This document shows, in pieces, positions 11,301 through 21,700 of a stretch of 64,000 bases of DNA (positions are counted from its first letter, which is position 1; each line of letters starts with the position of its first letter). The translations under genes and the position numbers were made by a program. Under the pieces are notes generated by a model. That model saw only the letters and a list, made by a program, of their open reading frames with translations, was not told the origin of the DNA and did no database searches. Origin of the DNA: Symbiodinium natans (lineage: Eukaryota; Sar; Dinophyceae; Suessiales; Symbiodiniaceae). The stretch covers positions 84,501 to 148,500 of the forward strand of contig CAJNDS010000159.1 of assembly GCA_905221605.1 (NCBI GenBank), read 5' to 3'.

Positions 11301-13631
11301 CCAGCTTCTTCCTGATATTTGGCAGGGGCAAAGCAGGGGCGAAGAAGATACTGAGAGCTGCAGACAAACCGGGCCTCTCGATCATTGGAGTTTTCTCTCC
11401 AGGCCGGACGGTACATGACCTGATTTGGGCATGGGCTTCAAAGAGCCAATGGCACAGGTGCACATGTCACAAAACGCATTCAGCATGTCTGCTTCTAGTC
11501 AAGCCACAGTTCTGCTACAGCACCATGCAGCTCACCCCTGTGCATCTGCCATATCCTCAGCATCAGCTCGCGGCCTGAGCGGAAGATTGCAATGGGCGAA
11601 TATCAGGAGTCATGCACGGACACTGCTGGAGACTCGCGAATCTTGCTGAAGGCACACTAGCACATAGAGACACTCTCCAGCCAAGCAGCTAAAGACCTTG
11701 TTTGCTGGCGTCAAGTTGACCTGCGTAGCTGTCACAACTAGTGCATGTGTAAGCATTGGAATTCCGGAGTCCAGACGCTTCGGCCGAGCCGCGTGGGAGG
11801 CGCTAGCAGGCTCTAGAGTTATAGCCTCGGCTTGCATCACGACGTGCTCCTGGTACAAATACGGGCAGTGACTGACCTGCATGTCATGGGCGCTACTCTC
11901 AGCAGCTGTGTCCTTGATCACTACAGGCGGGACATCCTTGATAGGCTCCTCTCAGTAGACTTTGATCGTCAAGAAGCAGTCACTAAGCTCAGCCGCAACT
12001 GCAACTACATAAGCATGAAGCTGGGGAGTCCATCAGACTTTTGACCTGCGACCTACATCCGAAGATTCATCGCCGATCAACTCCTCTCCTTTGGAGGCTC
12101 GGATTTCGCTTCACTGTCATCAGCTGGCTTCGCCTTGGCCTTCGTCATCGAACAGGTTCAGACTCAGCACTACAGAGATGCGCAAGCTGAACACTAGGCC
12201 CAGTGCTTGCAGCTTCTTGTTCTCGAGCTTGAAGCCCTTCTTGGCAGGAGCGGGGGATGTCGTCTGCGGCGCTGCTTTTGGCTGCCTCAGCTCAACAAGC
12301 AGTTTGAGCAAGCTTGCATCTCGAGTGCCAACCTTCCAGGATCTGGGAAGCTGCAAAAAAGAACGTCACTGACGGGAAGTGATTAGCAGGCTCCGAAAAC
12401 CAAAACTCGAATGCAAACTGGCCGCACAGACTGGGCCGGCGCAGTAGGCGCTGGCGGCTGCGGAGTGGTCTGCGCCGGCTGGGCAGCTATTGGCAAAGGC
12501 TGCTGTGGTTGCTGTGGTTGCTGTGCTTGAATTGCCTGGGGTGAGGTCTCCTGTTCGGGTAGCCGGGCTGAGGCTGGGTCAAAATAGACATCCCGGTGAC
12601 CTTGGTTCTTCTTGGCAGTCGTTGCTGTTCGCATAGGCTCAAGGTTCAAAGCCTTTATCGATGATGCGAACTGGTGAACAGACTGGCTCGCTTTAGCTGG
12701 CATTGGAGTGGGCTGGTACCGCTGCACAGGGGCTGAAGCGGGTCCAGTCGTTCCAGACTGTGCTTGACTAGGCACTGTGTCCGGGACTGTCGGGGAAGGG
12801 TTTGGTTGTTCTGTTGTTGGGGGCACGGCAGGCGCTTGAGAGCTAGCTCCAGCTGTGGTGGCCGTGCCGGTGGTTCCAGTGCTCTGCTTGTCAATCTTCT
12901 TGTTCAAGAGCTTCTTCTTTCCTGTTGCAGGGGGAGCGGGCTGCGGGGCCGCTGTCGGGGCTGCAGCTTGTGAGCCATTGACGAATGCCCCAGGTGCACC
13001 CTGATTTGGGCCTTCACGCATGCGATCATCCTGAGGCCGAGGTTGCTGAGGTTGTTGCTGCTGTTGCTGCTGTTGCTGCTGTTGCTGCTGTTGCTGCTGG
13101 TGTTGTTGCTGGTGCTGCTGCTGGTTTAGCTGCTGGTTCAGCTGCTGTTGCTGCTGCTGGGGCATCTGCTGTGCCATGGCCTGTTGCGGGCCTCGCTGCA
13201 TGTCTTGCTGCAATGCGTGGCCGCAACCATTGCAACCACTGCATCCTCCCATGTTCGCCTGTCCCCAAGCAGGAGCTGGCGCTTGACCTCCGCACCCTTG
13301 ACATCCCTGACATGCATTGCTCGGGTCCATCATTTGCATTCCCTGCTGGGCCTGCTGCTGGTCGGGCATGATTGGTACAAGTACCATTTGCTGCATGCAG
13401 CCATTTCCAGGTGCCATCATGGTAGGTTGCATTTGGGCCATCTGTTGCTGTACATTGACGCCCATTTGCGACCCATCCTGGTTCATTACAAAAGTGTAGC
13501 CGCCATGGTCATTGCCCATGTTGAAGTTTTGCATCTGGTGGTCGTATCCCTGCATCTGGCCCTGGTTCATGTTGGACCCATCATTCTGTACCACGTGACC
13601 AGCCTGCGGCACGGCCTGCACGTAGTAGTAC
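8395..13631 (-). CDS. Eukaryotic translation initiation factor 4G (MIF4G domain, Gln-rich N-terminus)
   Basis: eIF4G is the scaffold that joins eIF4E, eIF4A and eIF3 at the mRNA cap. The first exon I see (12,419-13,631) encodes a Gln/Asn/Pro-rich region with a long polyglutamine tract and two Gly/Cys clusters (QGCQGCGG, GCSGCNGCG). Exons follow at 12,207-12,332, 12,089-12,139 and 11,877-11,948, then a GENAYK segment near 11,050-11,100. The MIF4G domain comes next in family order: LLNKICPDNLAKIVDQLANI (about 10,430-10,540), ALAEPHYC (10,340), FPPESEGEKPATFTR (10,085-10,130), VLLNNC (9,932-9,947), QNEFENMPSTFEATDEE (9,780-9,860), VIGQVVHDLIGIKDG (9,310-9,395), EAIGHTLDE (9,100) and SKRIRFAIEDLLDLRKN (8,710-8,760). 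Introns have GT, GC and GA donors. The C-terminus is uncertain; a charged helix near 8,395-8,460 may belong to it. The family call is firm, the ends are not. Confidence 0.82.
10915..10993. repeat. 13-bp minisatellite
   Basis: About six copies of the unit GGTGGTGGAGCAA lie in tandem, one with a G in place of A. They fall between two probable eIF4G exons, so most likely in an intron. Confidence 0.85.
13045..13165 (-). repeat. CAG/CAA tract encoding polyglutamine
   Basis: On the minus strand this tract of mostly CAG codons encodes about 16 uninterrupted glutamines, flanked by shorter Q runs broken by H, L and N. It sits in the N-terminal exon of the eIF4G gene and stays in frame. Confidence 0.85.
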
Positions 13632-14131
13632 CTGACAACGTGTCAAAGATGTGCCCTAGTGAAAGAGCACTATGGCACTAGCAGGAACTAACACTGGTGC
13701 AACTGGTACCGAGTCCCCATTTCTACAAGCTCGAGGAGAGTCGAGGTGTGAGGAGGGATGAGGGGGAATGAAGGCCTATTTGAGGTTTCGTCCCTCTCTT
13801 CTGCCCCAGTTGTGCCAAAACAGCGCTTGGGTCCCTGGCATCATCTGCTGTTGATTCTGTGCCATCGGATGGCAAATCTATGCTCTCATGCTAACACGCT
13901 TCGAACAGAAAAGCTTAGACTCAAGCTTCGCTTGGGCCAAAACATCCCCGGTCAGGCGTATCATCGCGAGTCACTCTTAGACTCCTGCATGCAAGGCACA
14001 AGCTGTAAACAAGCCGGTAGTGCAAGCAGCATAGTAAAATCCTTCACCCAGATGGAGCTGCAAAGACTGCCTAAAGAACTCATGCAGTATCTGCTGGCAA
14101 GGGGCATGTAGGTATGCACGATATCTTGGGT

Positions 14132-16600
14132 TCAGCAAGAACAAGCAAACCTGGAAGTCTCAGGAGAAGAACTCAACGGATGAGCAGGCTGCTGGCTCGC
14201 CTGCCGGGCCACTTCCTCCACAAGGGCTTTTGCGACCTGCAGGCGAACCATCTCCTCGAGGCAAAGCTGAAACTCGAAAAACTGCCCCGTAGCACGGGAA
14301 GCATCACTGAAGCATCTCTGACCCACAGAACCTGCCCCTGCTACCCTCTGAGAGCCTCTGCGTTTCAGCAAAGGCTACTGTATAGGCGGGCCAAGACAAC
14401 GAGAGCAGGCCGCGCGCTGTTCAGACATGTTCAGACGTGAAGGCTTTGAAGGCTTTGAAGGCTCGGAGTGGCTTTCGCATCGTTTCTCACGTCGTTTCTC
14501 ACGTCGTTTCTCACGTCGTTTCTCACGTCGTTTCTCACGTCGTTTCTCACGTCGTTTCTCACGTCGTTTCTCACGTCGTTTCTCACGTCGTTTCTCACGT
14601 CGTTTCTCACACTCCGGGGCTCCTCAGGCTCCTCCTTGCTGCCAGGCTCAGGGGTCGAAGAGCATTGCTCCTTCGCAACGTGGCGGTGCCGAATATCTGC
14701 GACAAATCAAGCTGGCTACTGGCGGCTACTGCTTACCTCCTTGCCTTCCACGGCAGTGGCATAGCTAGACCTGCTGAAAGAATCAAGGCACATTGCATGG
14801 GGTTTCTAGGCTGCAGTGGAACTGTTTTCCTGCATGAAGAAATTTGGTCAAGATGCTCAGCCTTTGCTGAGATGTTTGGATCTATGTCGGTCCGCGCCAT
14901 TCATGCGGCTAGGACCCTATACTGCCTATGAAACGCTATGAACATCTCCTTGAACAGGAGAGCCCTGCTGGCATCTGCTGGTGAAACAGTCAGCCCAAGT
15001 TCTCAACTTGGATGCTGTGCTGTAGCATTGTTTGTCACTGCTTGGGCCGTTGCGACTATGGGCTTGCCAGCGCTGCTGGGGAAGGGTCACGTGGTCGTGC
15101 AAGTGCACAGCCAAGAAAAACGAGACACGAGAATCAGCAAGCACTGCTGGTTAGTTCCTCCTGCTGCGCCATTTGCTCCTCGTGCTCAGCCAGCACCTGG
15201 CACGCATTTGAAGAGCTCATGCGGCTCAGCAGTACGGCAGTGCAGGACATGCTCTGTGCCACCTTCGATATCTTCACGGATATGTTGAAAGGATACCTGA
15301 AGACTTGGACATTGGTGCAGGGCGCGAAGAAGCCTACCGATCTTGGATCCGAGTTGCTTTTTGTACATCTTGGCTTGCTGGAAACAGGTCCGCCTCGGCT
15401 CCGCAACTTAAGAGACTCAGAGCACAAGCCGCCCCGAAACGACTTCACTCCATGTTCTGAACAGCCGAGCTTCGCGTCAGTGTCCCTGCCCGTGAGAGCA
15501 AGGATACGCCCACACCAGTACAGCCCGTGGGCGGACAAGTACCTTGGGCTCGCTGCTCAACGCAGCCCACTGCAAGAAAAAACCCTCAAAGGGTTCACAT
15601 CATGCCCAGGTGGGGGCTGTGCTGATCTGACTGTGCTCCGTGCAGAATGCCTGTTTCTTGCTATAATACGTTGTGAAACAGCATGCGTTTTTTGAAGCTT
15701 CTAGCGCATCACTTCGATTCTACTTGAGCCATCCTGCTGCAACGCATAGCTTCTGAACCTCACCACAAACACTGCAAAACCTGATCATTAAGCTAGACTC
15801 TAGCACTCCTCCTAGTCATCATAATTGCTCTTAAACCTGCCAATACACGACAACCACACAGGCGGATACATCACCACAGCCACAGCCTCCCAGCCCCGAT
15901 CAGGGATGTTTGGGTTCCTTCGAGAAACATCTGTTGCAACGGGAAACTAGGCAGATTGCTGCCAAGCCGCATCGCCCACGCGGGCAACCGAGGGCAAAGC
16001 TGAGACAAATCTGGAATGAAAACCATTGCCTACAGGGCACAGGCCACTCAACCTTCTCGTTCGAACTGTCTTTTTTCCCCATGCTCTTTTGAATATCTGA
16101 TGCACAGCCAGCGACGGCTTCGGCATCGCCGAGGTAGAAGCAAATGACCTTGGCCGAGACGTCGAGCCCCCAAGACAACAGCTCCGCAACAGCATCCAAC
16201 AGGGAATCCAACACCTAGCAACCCGCCAGCCAACCCCAAAACTGGGGGAATACTAACACTGCTAACAAGCAACTACTTGGAGAGTGAGGGCACTCACCAT
16301 CTCCACCATGCTGCTCTCGTCCGTGCCCGCACCTTGAGCTTTGGAACTTGTATGTACTTGGTAGGAGCCGGCGACAACACTTTTCTGCCATTTGACTAGG
16401 AGTCCGACTCTCGTTTTGCCACTCAGTGTCCTCGTCAAAGGGCTTCGTCGTCTTTCGAACCTGCACATGTTGCACAGTTGCACCACATCCACCCTTTGTT
16501 GCCGAAGCAACATCGACATTCTGCAAGGAACACGACTGAGTTTGCGGACACTTTCTTTCAGCGCAAGCAGCATGTGCGCAGGAACCTCTTGCTCAGGGCT
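14132..16600 (-). CDS. Hypothetical gene, scattered exons
   Basis: I do not recognise a family. Minus-strand segments with protein-like composition are: VRKTTKPFDEDTEWQNESRT (about 16,390-16,460), DSLLDAVAELLSWGLDVSAK (16,150-16,210), VAQSMSCTAVLLSRMSSSN continuing to AEHEEQMAQQEEL (15,140-15,275), and QFFEFQLCLEEMVRLQVAKA (14,190-14,290). All look helical. The second ends at a possible GT donor. That they form one gene is inferred only from strand and spacing. A 12-bp tandem repeat lies between the last two segments and the eIF4G gene. Confidence 0.3.
14477..14612. repeat. 12-bp tandem repeat, about 11 copies
   Basis: The unit CGTTTCTCACGT is repeated about eleven times with almost no variation. 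The length is a multiple of three, so all plus-strand frames stay open and give four-residue repeats, but nothing around it supports translation. Confidence 0.9.
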
Positions 16601-16654
16601 TCAACGAGCGGCAAGATTTTCAACCCTCATCAAGATACATTCAGCCATCAACCT

Positions 16655-16718
16655 GTGCTTGTGTGTCTGTATCTCTGTGTCTCTGTCTCTGTGTCTCTGT
16701 GTCTCTGTGTCTCTGCCG
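16655..16718. repeat. TGTCTC-type microsatellite
   Basis: This is an imperfect run of TGTCTC and TGTGTCTC units in a stretch without a recognised gene. Confidence 0.8.
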
Positions 16719-17469
16719 GGCCCCTGGCCTTGGGAAATTGGCGCAGGAAGTACATGACTTCAAAGGCCAGAAGCTGGCGCCTGGGCGTCAACAGGTGAAC
16801 TTAACATTGCATCGTACTTACCACTTCGCGCGCACGCATTGTACGTGTACAAAAAACTGTGCCGCGGGAAAGAGGCCGGCGTCTTTGCAATACAAAAACA
16901 TCTTGGCCCATGTTGGTCCATTGGCAGCAATGTATATTGTACCTTCCACGCACCTCCCTATCATTGCCTCCTCTGCTGACGCCACTCCTGTTTCCCACCA
17001 TTTCCAGCAATGGGAGTTGCCAAGCTGGGCTGTACCTTTCTGTGGAGCTTGACATGTAGACCCTGTATTTTTGCCACCCGCCGAGCAATGTAGACCCTTT
17101 GTGGGGTCCGTGGTCTTTGTATGGACCTTCTGCCTTCTATATCTGTGGAAATTCTACAGGGTTTTGGCCCCCCGGAAACCACACCCCTGCCCCCCAGACC
17201 CCCGATCCTGTGCGTTACCCCCGTGAGCTCGGTTGTGGCTGGCGCAAGTCAAGATCCTAGGTCTGAGAGCTTTGGAAACCTTCCGGTTGCATTTGGGTTC
17301 TCAGGTTCAGTCGCTCACTCTCGCACAAGGCCGGCAAGGTTCGATGATCTGTGTGTTCTCAGGTTTAAAGGTTTCGGCTTCAGGGCCCTTAGATAGAGGC
17401 TTGCATGACATAGGGCAGGGCGTTTCATCTTTAATATGAAGAAGGCGAAAGAAATCTCAACCTGTATGC

Positions 17470-17787
17470 CTATGTGCTGAGGCAAGGCTCTGCCTGCGTC
17501 TTCGTCGAAGGAAGATCTGCAAAATTCGTGCCTCGGTGAATTGTATCACTCAGGCACTCTTGTCGCTGTCCTGCAGCTGTCCTGCCATGAAGTAAGCTCA
17601 AGAAGTGTTGGCTACTTCTTTGGCAAGGGTCAAAGTCGGACTCTATCTTCAAGAGCGTGCTCCAATCCTGCATGGCTGCGCACTCCTGCCAGCAAGAAAA
17701 GGATTCATAAATAATGGCCGCATGTGACAACTCAAAGGTCGGCTGCAGGTCCTTGCACAAGCTTTCACCCTGCTCATCCTGACCCAT
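17470..17787 (-). CDS. Possible exon, unknown
   Basis: This is a minus-strand open frame of about 105 codons with balanced composition (for example ELSHAAIIYESFSCWQECAA). It lies just downstream of the TTC39-like exons at 18.1-18.3 kb and could be their 3' end or a separate gene. I cannot assign a family. Confidence 0.25.
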   Translation of the reverse strand: MGQDEQGESLCKDLQPTFELSHAAIIYESFSCWQECAAMQDWSTLLKIESDFDPCQRSSQHFLSLLHGRTAAGQRQECLSDTIHRGTNFADLPSTKTQAEPCLST

Positions 17788-18116
17788 ACTGAAGGCAACA
17801 GCTGCTAGCCTTGTTTCGAGACGAGTTGAGTAGATTTATTCTTTTGGGCGAGTTGGGGAGATCTGGCACGGCTAAACTGAAGGAAACAGCCGCCAGCCAA
17901 ACAGAAGCCCCGGTGCTACACTCATGTGCTCCCATTTGCCGATCTGCTCCTTTGCGGGCATCAGCTGTGCGGCCAGGATACTGGGTGGTGACCAGTGAGC
18001 GGTACGGGAAGAAGACCTATTCCAGGAAAAGCCGCTGGCGCAGTTCCAACTATGCAAACCGCAGCTTGGCACAAAGGAACTGTTGGTTGCATGGCCGGTT
18101 GCGGTTTCAATCGAGC

Positions 18117-18318
18117 CTTGTCAGAATTGACAGAGTTGTACACACAGCTGAGGTGCTCGTGAGCTTTAGGCCACTCCATGGCAATGAAGTGGAACATGCC
18201 CAACTCATACCCTCAGTGCAAGCATGCTGCCCGCTGCAGCTGAGGGATAATTTTCATTCACGGAGCGGCCGATTGCAAAAGACAAGGCTCTCAGATAGAC
18301 AGCCTTCTCGCCCAGCTC
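18117..18318 (-). CDS. TTC39/Iml2-type TPR exons (probable 3' part of the gene at 20.3-21.7 kb)
   Basis: Two exons can be joined in phase. The first (18,291-18,318) encodes ELGEKAVYL. It ends at a GA donor (GAGCCT). The second (18,117-18,211) starts at an AG acceptor and reads RYELGMFHFIAMEWPKAHEH, then ends at a GC donor. The segment resembles the late TPR region of the TTC39/Iml2 family, where a tyrosine-led 'YELG...' helix is typical. Same strand, correct order and the absence of another such gene suggest these are later exons of the gene whose N-terminal half lies at 20,344-21,427. Intervening exons were not resolved. Confidence 0.5.
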
Positions 18319-18565
18319 CTGGGAACCAGCACTCTACGCAGAAAGTGCGGCAGTGTGACCCGTGTCAGCGTTAGACTCCGAGCAGCACTTTCTGGAACAT
18401 TTTCTCTTGCTACATTCCTGACTGCTTCTCCAAGTCTGTAGACACCGCTCGCGGCCCACTGATGCTGGCATAAGGCTCTGTCGAACTGCACATCATCTGG
18501 CACGGCATGGAATACTCAGCTGCGACTGCTACTTCCGCAGCTCCCGTACTCTGCCAAGCCTCCCC

Positions 18566-18660
18566 CCCCCCCCCACCCGGAAACCTCAACATTTCCCACC
18601 ACGTTCCCTGACTGTTTCTGGAAGCCGGCACCATCCGTCTGGGCCCCCCCCCCCCCCACC
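18566..18660. repeat. Two poly-C runs about 80 bp apart
   Basis: A run of about 14 C lies near 18,566-18,580 and another of about 14 C near 18,645-18,658, each followed by ACC. They are probably intronic. Confidence 0.8.
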
Positions 18661-19366
18661 TATTGGACGCCTTTGCACGTGCTCGCTTCCATCATCACCC
18701 GGCGAAACCGTCTCGCTTTCTGATGTAGAGCGAACAAACAAACGAGGTGCCGAAGTCCTCTCCGCAACACCATAAAGCCTTGCTGGTGATGGATACCGCC
18801 TGCAGAACAAGCAGAAGTTTAAGTCGCAATTTGCTCAATCTTCAACGTAGCCAATCGTAGCCAACCAAGAGGCCAGCCTGCGCCATGAATGTGTTCCGCC
18901 AGGCCAGCAAGGAGCCTTCACTCACATCGCAGCTCAACGAAACCCTGCAAGCACTCTCCGACCCTTGGAGCTAGTAACATGTTTACGTTGGGCTGGGCAG
19001 GCGAGAAGGCCCAAAGGCACAGAGATGCACAGGGCGTGCCTGCCCAATGCAGCAGTGCATTCTCTGGCTGCCGGCCCAGGCTTGCGATCAGGATGTTGCC
19101 AGCATGCTTCATGTCCTCGGCACGGCATTGCGGACTGGCATCTCTTGACTACACTGACTACACGTGACTACACCCTACGTACAGGCGGACTCTGCCCTTT
19201 TCGAACTTTCTGAAATGACAGCTGTCCGCTTTGCGACCTACTTCCGGGAGCGCTCCCGAAGCAGGCTTGGGCATGTTGGATCCGTTAGGGCCTTGAGGGA
19301 AGCCTGTTGAACTCGGCAGGACCTCTGACCTCTTGATGTCTCACGGCTTGTGAGCTCATGAGTGGC

Positions 19367-20179
19367 TCACGCCATCAAAACTTCGACTTTAGACTCATCT
19401 CGGTATTCACACTCGCCGACTGCATCATGCTTGCGGTCAAACTTGACATTGCCGCATGGAGTTGCATCCACCTTGATCGGACCCGTGCTATGACTTTTCT
19501 GCGAGTGCTCGCGGCAGATCTGCGCACACTGCTGCTTCTCGTCTGCAGAAGGCTCACTGGTGCACTCGAGAATGACATAGCACGAGGAGGAGTCTGTAAG
19601 ATGGAAAAACCAATGCTTCTTTTTCGCAGAGGCGAGAATACTCCAATTATCAGCCGCATCACGGCCCACAAGGACCCGGCAATCACCCACGACGCTAGGA
19701 TGCCCTTCCTTGCCTTTGCTTCTCTTGCCCTTCTTGATCTCCTTGATCTCCTTGGAGGTCTCCTTGGGATTGGAGGCCTTGGGTTCAGGTTCCGAGCGGC
19801 TTCTGGAGTAACCACCCTGCGGCCGTTGCGACGGTTGCGATGGCTGCGGCAGCTGTTCCCGCACTTCCTCCGGCACCTCGTCGGCGCGCGCTTCTCGGAC
19901 CTCAATTGCCTCCGGCTTCAAATCCCCATTGCCCGTCTCATTCAGTTTAAGCCGAAAGGATACGAAGAGCTCCCCGCGATCCTTCACCGCATCTGGGCCC
20001 GAGCCACTGGCAATGCGACTCAGCGTCACTTCTTCCACTGCCTCTTTGCGCAGAAACACATCCTTGCCATACAGAGCTTGAACTGATGGAGATTCCAAGA
20101 AACCAAATCCCCGTGCATAGTTGTAGCTCTTCACACGACCAAAGAATATTTGCTCCTCGCTGCTTGCAGCACTGTCCAT
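19367..20179 (-). CDS. Cold-shock-like domain plus NFACT-R (DUF814) domain protein, intronless
   Basis: A single open frame of 270 codons runs from ATG at 20,179 (context GCCATGG) to TGA at 19,367. An upstream in-frame GTG exists, but the ATG is the better start. Residues about 10-45 resemble a cold-shock RNA/DNA-binding fold (FFGRVKSYNYARGFGFLE, then KDVFLRKEAVE). A charged linker rich in K, E, P and S follows (about 105-160). The C-terminal 100 residues match the NFACT-R domain seen in RQC2/NEMF/Tae2 and CCDC25-like proteins: CRVLVGRDAADNW, HWFFHLTDSSSCYVILE, then KVDATPCGNVKF. Both parts suggest nucleic-acid or ribosome binding. It has no introns, unlike its neighbours, and lies between exons of a TTC39-like gene on the same strand. 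Confidence 0.8.
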   Translation of the reverse strand: MDSAASSEEQIFFGRVKSYNYARGFGFLESPSVQALYGKDVFLRKEAVEEVTLSRIASGSGPDAVKDRGELFVSFRLKLNETGNGDLKPEAIEVREARADEVPEEVREQLPQPSQPSQRPQGGYSRSRSEPEPKASNPKETSKEIKEIKKGKRSKGKEGHPSVVGDCRVLVGRDAADNWSILASAKKKHWFFHLTDSSSCYVILECTSEPSADEKQQCAQICREHSQKSHSTGPIKVDATPCGNVKFDRKHDAVGECEYRDESKVEVLMA

Positions 20180-20343
20180 GGCTCCACGCACGCTGCCTAC
20201 TTAGTTAGCCCCTTTCCCATTGTAGCTGATTCAAAAGGCTGCACAGAATGTACCTTGGTCAGCCAACGAGTTTTTGCGGAGCAATCAACGAGGACGTAAG
20301 CCCAAAACAGAGCCTGAAGCTTTCGACAGACATTCCCAATGTT

Positions 20344-21700
20344 CTATTCGCCTGCACCTTTCTCTATGCCAATTACTCGACCTCTTGAACATCTCAGCCA
20401 AGTAACAGGCTCCAAGTCCAAGTGGTACATGGCCAGAAGGATCGCTGCAGGAGTGGCCCGGGCACCCAAGGCACGCTCCACACACTCGAAGAGATACGTC
20501 TTGCCCCTCTCTCTGTGCATGCAAAAGCCCGCCAAACGAATGAGCGGTACTAGGCTGCTGGGAATCAACGAGGTCGCCATGTAGAAAAAGCCCAAACCAA
20601 AAAGAATCCGTCCTCTCAAATCCTCGTACGTCAAGACGCACTCCACATCAAGGGCACAGCTTTGAAGTGCGCTTTCGCTTTCCAGGCTCTGTTCCAGGCG
20701 AAAGTACGCGTACCAGGATTGGCGCAGGTTGTACAAAGCACGCAGACGCTGGCCCAGCATGACTTGTAGCAAGCTGCGCATCAGCAAGATTTCCGCTGCA
20801 AGTAGCTCATGCGCCAGGGACGTGGAAGAGTTCTCACGCAGCGTCTCGGCCACCTTTATCATTTCCAGAGTCGCAAGAGCGTCACTCTTCCGGCCGGTGA
20901 GGATCGTTCGCAAAAGTGAGCACTCAGCATAAGCTGCAGCATGCCACAAAACTGTTGCCCTCCAAGGGTCCAGCAGCACGCGTGCTGCCTGCAAATCATA
21001 GTTCCACATTAGTTCCATTGCCTTCCGGTAGGCCAGCTTTGGACCCAGGCCGTGTACGACCTCATGGAAAACAGAAGCTTGAGATTGCCTGGCCTTTGAT
21101 GTTGAGCTGCTGCTGCCAGGTGAGATGTCTGTGCTTTCAGTCAGCTCTTCGGGAACCGGAGCAGACCACTCTGACGTTCGAGAAGCTATTCGCGCCAAAG
21201 TTGTCTCTGGTTCGCGGCTTTTGGAATACGGCATGAATTGAGGACCTATTGGAGGTATCTCTGGCATCGTTGGAGAAGCAGGCAAATCCGGCAAGGTTTC
21301 TGCAATCGGCTTCTTCTTGCGGCTAAGTATGAACGCAACGAAGGAGGCCATCTCTTCAGACGTGCCGTTGATGAGGATGGGACTCTTGCCCGGTCGAACA
21401 AGCTGGAGCGTCTTTGAGATGGAAACCTGCACAAAGATAGACAGAGATAAAGGAGAGAGTACATTCCCCGAAATGCATCCAAACACACTTGCCATCTGCG
21501 CCTTCGAGGGTGCGACCTGCGCCTTCGGCCAAGGCTCAAGTTGGTCATGCTCTCGACCTCGAACTTCAAACGAAGCAGCAACAGAGCGTGTACAGTGTAC
21601 CGATTTCTTAGATTTCTTGTTGCCTGCGGCTGGCTGCTGGGAAATTCCAAGAAGGAGCATTTTGCTCAGAAGCGCAGGAAGATCCCTAGCAATGACCACT
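20344..21700 (-). CDS. TTC39/Iml2 family protein (TPR-like), N-terminal exons
   Basis: The large exon (about 20,344-21,427) starts after a polypyrimidine tract and CAG at about 21,428. It encodes the Iml2/TTC39 pattern: KAMELMWNYDLQAARVLLDP, ATVLWHAAAYAECSLLRTIL, ALYNLRQSWYAYFRLEQSL and YEDLRGRILFGLGFFYM, ending AAILLAMYHLDL. Yeast Iml2 acts in inclusion-body clearance and lipid-droplet linked processes; the role here is unknown. A Ser/Pro-rich spacer precedes the TPR part. A short upstream exon may begin at ATG near 21,662 (MLLLGISQQPAAGNKKSKK) and end at a GT donor. The large exon seems to end at a GA donor (GAGCCT) or a GT donor six bases later. Later exons probably lie at 18.1-18.3 kb. 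Confidence 0.72.

Noticed and set aside
12985-13371. Plus-strand Ala/Val-rich frame over the polyQ tract
   Set aside because: It is a shadow of the CAG/CTG repeat on the opposite strand.
14437-14931. Plus-strand open frame of 164 codons
   Set aside because: It is open only because the 12-bp repeat has a length divisible by three; the remainder has no protein-like signal.
17811-18374. Plus-strand open frame of 187 codons
   Set aside because: It overlaps the TTC39-like minus-strand exons, which have family support, and shows no motif of its own.
19358-20086. Plus-strand open frame of 242 codons
   Set aside because: It is the antisense shadow of the cold-shock/NFACT-R gene, which has clear motifs on the minus strand.
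20180-20290. Possible spliced-leader remnant upstream of the intronless cold-shock/NFACT-R gene
   Set aside because: I looked for the dinoflagellate spliced-leader core (CCATTTTGGCTCAAG) and did not find it here.
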